A stretch of 64,000 bases of DNA from Candidatus Peribacteraceae bacterium (GTDB lineage Bacteria; Patescibacteriota; Gracilibacteria; Peribacterales; Peribacteraceae), in NCBI GenBank assembly GCA_028703835.1, contig JAQVMB010000005.1, positions 1 to 64,000 of the forward strand. Direction: 5' to 3'. Below are positions 30,152-37,607 of this stretch, piece after piece. The position numbers and the translations under genes were made by a program. Positions within the stretch are counted from its first letter, which is position 1. Each line of letters starts with the position of its first letter. The notes under the pieces were generated by a model. That model was not told the DNA's origin. It did not search any database and was given only the letters and a program-made list of their open reading frames with translations.

Positions 30152-31036
30152 ATGGTCGATTCCCTCGGGACACTCTCTTCCCGCAGCTGGGATTTTTTTC
30201 GTTCCCATCTCACGGACATCCTTCTGGGCGCGCTGGTGGCGGGTATCATCCTGGGCGTGCTGCAGACATCCGTCGTCGACAGGATGTCGCAGGGGGCGAG
30301 ACAGGGCTTGGAACGCATGGGGGTGGATCAGGAGCGCATGGAAGTGCTGCAGCAGCGCATGCAGGCGGGAGACCGGCAGGCCGCCGAGGAGCTTTCGCAG
30401 GAGATGCAGAGGGCGCTCGGAGGCCTTGCGGAAGACGGTGCGCTCAATGCCGTGCCCCCGGCCGTGCGGAACCTCTTCGGCGGCATGATGTGGTCGTTCC
30501 TCCTCTTCATGGCGGTGGCCACATTGGTGGGCGTCGCGTTCAACGGCTACGTGCTCGTGCTCGTGCTGGAAGGGAAGAAAGCGGGTGATGCGCTGTCGCG
30601 CCTGACAGGCCTCCTCCTCCCGCTGGTGGGGCTGGGGCTGTGGCTCATCGTCCGCACGTTCGTGTGGATCCCGGTCCTCGGCATCGTGCTCGCCATCATC
30701 CTGGGGCCGCGCTTCCTTCTGGCGCCGTTGCTGCTCGTGAAGGAAGGGAAGGGCGTATTCGCAAGCATGCGGGAAAGTTACGCGAGGACGCAGGGATACT
30801 GGGGCAAGATCTTCGGCAACCTGTTCGTCATCAGCCTGCTCGTTTCCCTCGCCGCGATGGTCGTGAATACGGCGCTGGGCGCGGTGATGGGCCATGCGTC
30901 ATCCTACGTGGAACCCTTCGTGCAGATGGTTGCGGGAGGGTTCATCGCCGTGTTCTCGTCATACCTCGGGCTCGCCATCCTGGGCGGCGGACCGGCGGTC
31001 CCGTCGCAGCCGGCACCCGGGCCCGTCGCCGCGTAG
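30152..31036 (+). CDS. multi-pass membrane protein
   Basis: 294 aa with several hydrophobic helices. Confidence 0.7.
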   Translation: MVDSLGTLSSRSWDFFRSHLTDILLGALVAGIILGVLQTSVVDRMSQGARQGLERMGVDQERMEVLQQRMQAGDRQAAEELSQEMQRALGGLAEDGALNAVPPAVRNLFGGMMWSFLLFMAVATLVGVAFNGYVLVLVLEGKKAGDALSRLTGLLLPLVGLGLWLIVRTFVWIPVLGIVLAIILGPRFLLAPLLLVKEGKGVFASMRESYARTQGYWGKIFGNLFVISLLVSLAAMVVNTALGAVMGHASSYVEPFVQMVAGGFIAVFSSYLGLAILGGGPAVPSQPAPGPVAA

Positions 31037-31084
31037 GGGAGAGGTGTATCCTTGCCGGTGCCGATACATCCCCGCCGATCGCAT

Positions 31085-31846
31085 ATGACCGTCTTCCCCG
31101 TTCCTCCGGCATTCCTGGCGCCCTTCGCCGCCCTTGTCGGCGTCGCGCTCGGAAGTTTCGGCAACGTCCTCATCTACCGGGTGCCGCGGATGGAAGGAGT
31201 CGGCGGGCGGTCCCGTTGCCCGCATTGTTCCCGCGTCCTTACCGCATGGGAGCTCATCCCGCTCCTGAGTTTCGTCCTCTTGCGCGGGCGTTGCCGCGGT
31301 TGCCGTGCGTCCATCGCGCTGCTCTACCCCCTCGTCGAGCTGCTCTCGGGCGCCGTCTTCCCTCTGGGATTGTGGCTGTCGGGGTGGCAGGTTCTTCCCG
31401 GGTTGGTCCTGGGGACCGCGCTGTGGTTCTTCCTGCTCGCGGCGGCGATGGATCTGCAGACGGGATTGGTCTCCGATGCGTTCAGCATTCCTCTCCTCTT
31501 CTTTGCCGGGTTTTATGCATTCCAACATCCCGGCCTTTCCCTCTTGCCGGCCCTGATCGGCGGCGCGTTCTTCGGCGTGCAGTGGGTGGCGGGGGGGGGG
31601 GGGGGGGGGGGGAGTGCGGATGTGCTGGTAGGAGCGGCGATGGGATTCCTTGCCGGCACGGTGCCGCTCCTGCTCACGGCGCTGTTCGCCGCGTACATCA
31701 TCGGTGCGTGCGTCGCAGCCGTGCTCCTCCTCTCGGGCAGGAGGACGATGGGCGAACAGCTCGAGTTCATTCCCTTCCTCTTCGCGGGCACGGTGATCGC
31801 GCTCGTGTGGGGGGAGAGGATCGTGCAGGCGTATGTGGGAGGATGA
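31085..31846 (+). CDS. pilD: prepilin peptidase (A24 family)
   Basis: VGVALGSFGNVLIYRVPRME, CPHC/CRGC zinc motif, AAMDLQTGLVSDAF; poly-G tract at the expected position of the second Asp motif. Confidence 0.85.
   Translation: MTVFPVPPAFLAPFAALVGVALGSFGNVLIYRVPRMEGVGGRSRCPHCSRVLTAWELIPLLSFVLLRGRCRGCRASIALLYPLVELLSGAVFPLGLWLSGWQVLPGLVLGTALWFFLLAAAMDLQTGLVSDAFSIPLLFFAGFYAFQHPGLSLLPALIGGAFFGVQWVAGGGGGGGSADVLVGAAMGFLAGTVPLLLTALFAAYIIGACVAAVLLLSGRRTMGEQLEFIPFLFAGTVIALVWGERIVQAYVGG
31591..31612. repeat. 22-nt homopolymeric G tract
   Basis: GTGGC followed by 22 consecutive G, then AGTGCGGATG, inside the pilD ORF. Confidence 0.97.
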
Positions 31847-31850
31847 CGTG

Positions 31851-31997
31851 AAAAAAATAAGGCCTCAATCCAACGAGTGGAGAGGCCTTAATATGCATCA
31901 GCCTTTACGGCCGGATTACCGGTCTCCGCCGGTATCTAATCCCGAAGTTCGGGGGACAAAAACTTCAAGATTAGATACCGAGGAGAGAAAGAGCTGA
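31851..31997 (-). ncRNA. candidate structured ncRNA
   Basis: Minus strand: TTGACA (32032-32027)-17 nt-AATAAT (32009-32004); 12-bp perfect stem CGGTATCTAATC/GATTAGATACCG with nested GAAGTT/AACTTC; terminator AAGGCCTC..GAGGCCTT + TTTTTTT. Confidence 0.6.
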
Positions 31998-32038
31998 CGG
32001 ACCATTATTATCTCAAAATCCCAAAATGTCAATGTCCT

Positions 32039-32539
32039 TTGACATTCCTCTTGCAGAAGCCATTTGCGCATCCTCCGGCCGCTCCTACACTCTCCCCTGT
32101 GAAGGTTGTCGCACAGAACCGGCGCGCACGCTTCGATTATGAAATCCTGGAGACGGTCGAGGCCGGCGTCGTCCTCAGCGGCCAAGAGGCCAAGTCTTGC
32201 CGTGCCGGCCACGTGAACTTGGCGGGTTCCTACGTGTCGTTCACGGCCGGCAAGCCCGTGCTCAAGAAGGCGAAGATCGCACCGTACGCGTTCGCGGGTC
32301 CGCTCCCCGACTACGATCCCGAGCAGGACCGTCCGCTGCTCCTGAAGAAGAATGAGAGCGGGAAGCTGCAGTCCTCGGCGGCGGAGAAAGGCGTGTCCGT
32401 GGTGCCGCTGGAAGTGCGCGCGGGGAAGTTCATCAAAGTCCTCCTGGGCGTGGGGCGCGGATGCAAGACCATCGACAAGCGGCAGCGCATCAAGGAGCGC
32501 GAGGTGGGGCGGAAGATCAGGGAGGGGCGGGAAATCTAG
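32039..32539 (+). CDS. smpB: SsrA-binding protein
   Basis: NRRARFDYEILETVEAGVVLSGQEAKSCRAGHVNLAGSYV; KTIDKRQRIKEREVGRKIREGR. Confidence 0.95.
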   Translation: MTFLLQKPFAHPPAAPTLSPVKVVAQNRRARFDYEILETVEAGVVLSGQEAKSCRAGHVNLAGSYVSFTAGKPVLKKAKIAPYAFAGPLPDYDPEQDRPLLLKKNESGKLQSSAAEKGVSVVPLEVRAGKFIKVLLGVGRGCKTIDKRQRIKEREVGRKIREGREI

Positions 32540-32590
32540 AGGGCGCGATGAAATTGACTAAATTGTATTTGAATATATAATAATATAAGT

Positions 32591-33556
32591 ATGAGTTCCC
32601 TTCAGGAATCAGTCCCATCGCCGGAGAAACAGCCCGCAGTGGCGAAAGATCAGCGGATGTTGACGGGAATGCGCGACGATCAGGCCGCTGCCATCCGTTC
32701 TTCCGTGGAGCGGAATCCGGTCGTTGCACGCCTGTTCGAGAGAGACGGACGTACTACCGAACATATGCAAAAACTTCTTTCATTATTTGGCATCGAGGGA
32801 TGCGGGACGGTGGAACAAGTGCGCGATGCCACGCAGCGGCAGTGGTACCAAGCCGGCAAGCTGCGCGCGGAAATCATCGAGCACCACGCTGAACACAGAG
32901 AACAGGCGCTATCGCTCCTCCGGCAGATGGGATTTTTCGACGCAGTCCACGCGGAGAGCAGGCGCTACGAGGAGGCGAGCGTCCTCGGCGCAACAGTGGT
33001 TGCCGTACGAAAGCGTCTGGCGTTTCTCATGCAGGAGTGGGAGCGGGGCGTACGGTTCTCGCGCCTCTCGTTCCTGGGGAGTGCGCGGCCGCTCTTGAAG
33101 GACAAAGAGAGCGAAGCAGTACTGCTCAATCCGCACAATGCGGAACTGCCGTTTCCGGATGGATGGACACCGGAAGCAGCGTTGCCGTCCAATGAAGCTG
33201 AAATGATGCGGATGGTATTAGAACAGGCAGAGGCTGCCGACACGCCTTGGCGCGGCGAAAATATAGTCACAGATGTCTTTTGTTCCCAGCCTCGACAGGG
33301 GCGCAATGCGAACACCGCCGATACATTGCGGGATCTGCAAGCCGCGAGGCGGACGGCGAAAGGAGACATCGTCCTCGTGAGTTCCCAGCCTTTCGTGCCG
33401 TTCCAGGATGTGCTCGCACGCAACACGCTTCCATTCGATTGCCGTATCATCACGGTCGGTCCCGCAGGGGGCGATGCCCTGCCCATTTCCGTGCATCTCG
33501 ATAACTTGGCGAAAATCGTATACGAAATCGCAGCGCGGAATGATCGGAAGGAGTGA
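32591..33556 (+). CDS. hypothetical protein
   Basis: 321-aa ORF; C-terminal half vaguely resembles DUF218/YdcF-type sequences (RNANTADTLRDLQAA), not assigned. Confidence 0.55.
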   Translation: MSSLQESVPSPEKQPAVAKDQRMLTGMRDDQAAAIRSSVERNPVVARLFERDGRTTEHMQKLLSLFGIEGCGTVEQVRDATQRQWYQAGKLRAEIIEHHAEHREQALSLLRQMGFFDAVHAESRRYEEASVLGATVVAVRKRLAFLMQEWERGVRFSRLSFLGSARPLLKDKESEAVLLNPHNAELPFPDGWTPEAALPSNEAEMMRMVLEQAEAADTPWRGENIVTDVFCSQPRQGRNANTADTLRDLQAARRTAKGDIVLVSSQPFVPFQDVLARNTLPFDCRIITVGPAGGDALPISVHLDNLAKIVYEIAARNDRKE

Positions 33557-33618
33557 GGGGCGGGGTATGGTATGCGCAGGAGGGCTGTTTCTCAATGGAT
33601 ATTTGCCTGGAGCAGCTG

Positions 33619-33693
33619 AATGGAGAATTGATAATGGGAAGCAGGCGGGGCATCAGAACAACTGCCAACATTATCAATTATCAATTTTCCATT
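33619..33693. repeat. ATTATCAATTATCAA inverted-arm repeat, copy 2
   Basis: AATGGAGAATTGATAATG...CATTATCAATTATCAATTTTCCATT upstream of recR. Confidence 0.8.
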
Positions 33694-33721
33694 CTTCATT
33701 TTTTCTTCCATACTTCCATCG

Positions 33722-34318
33722 ATGTCCCTCCTCCCGCCCCAAATCACCAAGGCCATCGAGGAATTCTCCAAGCTCCCCGGCATCGGGCCGAAGTCCGCGG
33801 AGCGGTTGACGTTCCATCTCCTGCGCAGCAGCAAGGCGAATCCGGAGAATCTCGGACAGGCGCTCCTCAGCCTCAAACATGAACTGAAATACTGCCGCAC
33901 GTGCCAGATGGTGGCGCTGGAGGAACAGTGCGAGCTCTGCCGCAGCGGCGCGCGCGACCAGTCGACGATCCTCGTTGTGGAAGACCCGCTCGACGTCGTC
34001 GCCTTCGAGAAGGCCGGTTACAAGGGCAGTTACCACGTCCTCCACGGCGTCCTCTCCCCCATCGACGGGATGGGGCCGGAGCAGCTGAAGCTGCGGGAGT
34101 TGATCGACCGCGCGAAGCTGGGGGGCATCCAGGAAGTCATCCTCGCCATGAATCCGGATGTGGAGGGAGAAGCGACTGCCGCGTACATCCGTTCGCAGAT
34201 GCAGGCATTCGTGCCGAAAATCACGCGCCTCGCGCACGGTCTTCCCATGGGCGCGGACATCGAATTCGCGGACCAAGTCACGTTGCGGGAAGCGCTGAGC
34301 GGGAGGAGGAGTTTGTAA
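33722..34318 (+). CDS. recR: recombination protein RecR
   Basis: LPGIGPKSAERLTFHLL; CRTCQ..CELC zinc finger; ILVVEDPLDVVAFEKAG Toprim. Confidence 0.97.
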   Translation: MSLLPPQITKAIEEFSKLPGIGPKSAERLTFHLLRSSKANPENLGQALLSLKHELKYCRTCQMVALEEQCELCRSGARDQSTILVVEDPLDVVAFEKAGYKGSYHVLHGVLSPIDGMGPEQLKLRELIDRAKLGGIQEVILAMNPDVEGEATAAYIRSQMQAFVPKITRLAHGLPMGADIEFADQVTLREALSGRRSL

Positions 34319-34367
34319 GGCGATACCACCCGCTTCGGACAGTCTCGTCGGGTCTTTCTGCGGATAT

Positions 34368-34631
34368 TCATCCTTGTGCCTCACGGCACCCCCCTTCCTT
34401 CTCCGCCTTTTCTTTCGCCAGTGCCAACAAGTATTTTTTTTCTGCCGCAGTCTGGCCGGGAGTGAGATGGGTTTTTCCGCGTTCCCAGTCTCGATCCGAC
34501 CGGAAAGAATCCAAATATCGCTGCCAATATCGGGCCCTGCGGGCGGCAATTTCCGGATCAATCTTCTTTCCCTCCTCTGCAGAGTTTCCATTGGAGGACG
34601 GGGCTTCCTGGAGGTGTTGCTCAGTGGGCAT
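34368..34631 (-). CDS. hypothetical protein
   Basis: 87-aa charged ORF. Confidence 0.4.
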   Translation of the reverse strand: MPTEQHLQEAPSSNGNSAEEGKKIDPEIAARRARYWQRYLDSFRSDRDWERGKTHLTPGQTAAEKKYLLALAKEKAEKEGGCREAQG

Positions 34632-34735
34632 GCATCTATGGTGATATGTTAAATATACTTGTCAATCGGGAGGGAGGGGGCAGGGGTAGGGAATGAGATG
34701 GGGAAGCCAAAATTTGTGTGGGCATTTGCTGTGTC

Positions 34736-34847
34736 GGGAGATGGCATACTTGCATCTGGGATCAGATATTCATGCAAATGGAGCAGGTATTTCTACACAT
34801 GGGAGCAGGCATTCTGCCCATTCGGGAGCAGGCATTCCTGCCTGCGG
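34736..34847. repeat. degenerate tandem REP-like units next to RAYT
   Basis: About five units of 21-24 nt: GGGAGATGGCATACTTGCATCT / GGGATCAGATATTCATGCAAAT / GGAGCAGGTATTTCTACACAT / GGGAGCAGGCATTCTGCCCATTC / GGGAGCAGGCATTCCTGCCTGCGG. Confidence 0.7.
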
Positions 34848-34848
34848 C

Positions 34849-35283
34849 TTAGCATTCCAAAGAACTGACATCCCACTTCCCACAGGCGGAAGAGAAGGGA
34901 TATTGCTCAGGTTTTTTCACAAGCCCCGCCTTGACCGGATTGAAGTGGATGTATCTCAAAGTTGCATGGCCGTTCCTAGGATATTTCATATGGAAGCGGG
35001 ATTGCCAGAAAGGGCCTCTCCCGATATTCAGGCTCGTTCCCTGCTTGAACATCCTCATGATGCGGGAAATGGATTCGGGGGCAGGGACTTTGATCAAGAA
35101 ATGACAGTGGTCGGGCATGATGCAAAAACCATAGAGGGAAAAGGGATGAAGCTGTTGGACACGATAGAGAGTGTCGATGGCTTCCCGGGCACAGGGCGGT
35201 TCTTCAAAGACGGGGATCCGATAGTGGACATTGGTGGTGATGAACATCAAGGATTCGTTCTGAAAATAATGTCGCTGGAACAT
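34849..35283 (-). CDS. REP-associated tyrosine transposase (RAYT, Y1 family)
   Basis: GFCIMPDHCHFLIKVP (HUH) and RYIHFNPVKAGLVKKPEQYPFSSA. Confidence 0.92.
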   Translation of the reverse strand: MFQRHYFQNESLMFITTNVHYRIPVFEEPPCAREAIDTLYRVQQLHPFSLYGFCIMPDHCHFLIKVPAPESISRIMRMFKQGTSLNIGRGPFWQSRFHMKYPRNGHATLRYIHFNPVKAGLVKKPEQYPFSSACGKWDVSSLEC

Positions 35284-35305
35284 GGATGTATTGTTGTTTG
35301 TGTAT

Positions 35306-35327
35306 CGCGGGCAGGAATGCCCGCTCC
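35306..35327. repeat. REP-like hairpin (GGAGCGGGCATTCCTGCCCGCG family)
   Basis: Reverse complement identical over 22 nt to mfd-internal copy 11536..11557. Confidence 0.85.
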
Positions 35328-35404
35328 TTGTTTTCTGTTCTTGTTATCCCTTTGTTATGGCTGTGAGAAAAGGCAAAAGGGGTTCTCTCCCCCCTTGGAA
35401 CGGT

Positions 35405-37027
35405 TCAATGCCGGAAGCCTCGCACGCCCGTAACGACCATCGCAATGCCGAGCTCGTTGGCCTTCTTGAACACTTCTTCGTCGCGGATGGAACCTCCCGG
35501 CTGCACGATGGCCGCGATGCCGTGCTTGGCCGCCTCTTCGACGGAGTCCGGGAACGGGAAGAATGCGTCGCTGGCCATCACCGCCCCCTTCGCCTTCTCT
35601 CCCGCCCGCCTGGCAGCGATCCACGTGGCGTCCACGCGGGAGGTTTGGCCGGAGCCGATGCCGATGGTCGCCAGGTCCTTCGCGAAGACGATGGCGTTGC
35701 TCTTCGCGCTCTTCACGGCCTTCCAGGCGAAGAGGAGGTCGCGCACCTGCGCCGCCGTCGGCTTCTTGTCCGTCACGGGTTTCAATTCCTCCGCCGTGAG
35801 GATGCGGCTGTCGGACTGTTGCACCAGCATGCCGCCCATGACGGAGCGGTAGAGCGTCTGGCCGCGAAGCCGCTCGCCGTTCACCTGCTCGATGACGCGG
35901 ATATTCGGCTTCTGCTTGAGGAGTTCCACGGCGCCCGGCTCGAAGGCGGGCGCGACGACCACCTCCGTGAAGATCTTCAAATCGATGATCTTCCGCACGA
36001 TGGCTTCCGTGCAGGGGCGGTTGAGGGCGATGATCACGCCGAAAGCGGAGAGGCGGTCGGCGTCGTACGCGCGTTGGAACGCCTCCGTGATGTCCGCATG
36101 TGACGCGATGCCCGACGGCGTGGCGTGCTTCACCAGGACAGCGGTGGGATTCAGGAACTCATGCACCGCTTCCCACGCGCCGTTGGCGTCGAGGATGTTC
36201 AGATACGAAAGTGGTTTGCCTTGCAGGAGTTTCCCCCAGGAGCGGTCAGTGGCCAGTGGCCAGTGGCCAGTGTTCCTCGGCAGATTCGTACTGATCACTG
36301 ACTGCTGACCACTGTCCGCTTGGTCGCCGCTTGTATTGCTTCCACTTCCCTTCGTCGCATCGTACAGCGAATAATACTTTCCCCACTGGTGCGGGTTTTC
36401 CCCATATCGCAGCTCCCGTCCTCCCGTCAGCATCACGCCGTCGTACGTTCCTTTGGACAAATATTTCGCGATGAGCGCGTCGTAGGCGGCGGTGTGCAGG
36501 AACACTTTCGCGGCGAGTTCGCGCTTCAGTCCCGGCGACGTGTCGCCCTTCCCTTCCAACTCGGCGAGGACACGGTCGTAGTCAGCCGCATCGCACACGA
36601 CGGTGACCGACGCGTGATTCTTCGCGGCGGCGCGGAGCAGGCTCGGCCCGCCGATGTCGATCTGTTCGATGATCTCCTCCTCCGTTTTCGACGGGTCCGC
36701 CATCGTCGCCGCGAACGGGTACAAGTTCACGATGACGAGATCGATGGCCTCGATTTCCAGCATCGCCGCCTGTTGCTGGTCCTCCGCCATGTCGCGCCGG
36801 AAGAGGATCCCGCCGAAGACTTTCGGGTGGAGCGTCTTCACGCGCCCGTCGAAACATTCGGGGAAATCAGTCACCTCCTCCACGCCGGTCACCTTGATCC
36901 CTTTCTCCTGCAGAAACCGCTGCGTCCCGCCCGTGGAAATCAGTTGGAATCCGAGTGTTTGTAACCGCTTCCCCAGGTCCAGGAGACCCGATTTGTCCGA
37001 CACGGAGAGGAGGGCGCGTTTCGGCAT
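35405..37027 (-). CDS. purH: bifunctional AICAR formyltransferase/IMP cyclohydrolase
   Basis: MPKRALLSVSDKSGLLDLGKRLQTLGFQLISTGGTQRFL; DGRVKTLHPKVFGG; IGSGQTSRVDA. Confidence 0.97.
   Translation of the reverse strand: MPKRALLSVSDKSGLLDLGKRLQTLGFQLISTGGTQRFLQEKGIKVTGVEEVTDFPECFDGRVKTLHPKVFGGILFRRDMAEDQQQAAMLEIEAIDLVIVNLYPFAATMADPSKTEEEIIEQIDIGGPSLLRAAAKNHASVTVVCDAADYDRVLAELEGKGDTSPGLKRELAAKVFLHTAAYDALIAKYLSKGTYDGVMLTGGRELRYGENPHQWGKYYSLYDATKGSGSNTSGDQADSGQQSVISTNLPRNTGHWPLATDRSWGKLLQGKPLSYLNILDANGAWEAVHEFLNPTAVLVKHATPSGIASHADITEAFQRAYDADRLSAFGVIIALNRPCTEAIVRKIIDLKIFTEVVVAPAFEPGAVELLKQKPNIRVIEQVNGERLRGQTLYRSVMGGMLVQQSDSRILTAEELKPVTDKKPTAAQVRDLLFAWKAVKSAKSNAIVFAKDLATIGIGSGQTSRVDATWIAARRAGEKAKGAVMASDAFFPFPDSVEEAAKHGIAAIVQPGGSIRDEEVFKKANELGIAMVVTGVRGFRH
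36241..36320. repeat. inverted CAGTGGCCAGT/ACTGATCACTG repeat inside purH
   Basis: GCGGTCAGTGGCCAGTGGCCAGTGGCCAGTG...ACTGATCACTGACTGCTGACCACTGTCCGC. Confidence 0.85.
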
Positions 37028-37161
37028 CAGAAAGCCGGTACAGTGTAGCGGAGGGAACAGGGCCGAGGAAGGGATGAATATGCAGGGAAACGTTCCATAT
37101 GCGGCATTGTGAAACGGTCTCTTTTCTGCTACAATATAAAGAAATAACCACACCCATATCC

Positions 37162-37533
37162 ATGACTGCGAAAGCCGCCAAAATCCTGATCGTGGAAGAC
37201 GAGAAGCCCCTCGCGCATGCGCTGGAGCTGAAGATGAAACATGAGGGCTACGACGCCACCGTGGCGTTCAACGGCGCCGCAGGACAGAAGGAGGCGGTGA
37301 CGGGAAAGTACGACCTCATCCTTCTCGACCTGATCATGCCGGAGGTGGACGGCTTCGAGGTGCTGGAAGCCATGAAGCAGAAGAAGATCAAGACGCCTGT
37401 CATCGTCCTCAGCAACTTGGGACAGGACGAGGACCGCGAACGCGCGAAATCGCTCGGCGCCTCCGATTATTTCATCAAAGCCAATACCCCCATCGCGGAC
37501 ATCGTCGTGCGGGTGAAGAAGGCGCTCAAATAA
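37162..37533 (+). CDS. single-domain response regulator
   Basis: KILIVEDEKPLAHAL...YDLILLDLIMPEVDGFEVL...KTPVIVLSNLGQ..GASDYFIKAN. Confidence 0.95.
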   Translation: MTAKAAKILIVEDEKPLAHALELKMKHEGYDATVAFNGAAGQKEAVTGKYDLILLDLIMPEVDGFEVLEAMKQKKIKTPVIVLSNLGQDEDRERAKSLGASDYFIKANTPIADIVVRVKKALK

Positions 37534-37607
37534 AGCCCAAATCCCAAGACTGTAAATCCCAAGCAAATCCAAAATCCCAATTACCAATCCCCAATCCCTC
37601 ACCTCTC

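Noticed and set aside
31851-31997. tmRNA next to smpB
   Set aside because: Too short, no tRNA-like acceptor ends or tag reading frame; smpB proximity alone is not enough.
34736-34847. CRISPR array
   Set aside because: Units are only 21-24 nt, directly abutting with no constant-length spacers, and sit beside a RAYT; no cas genes in the window.
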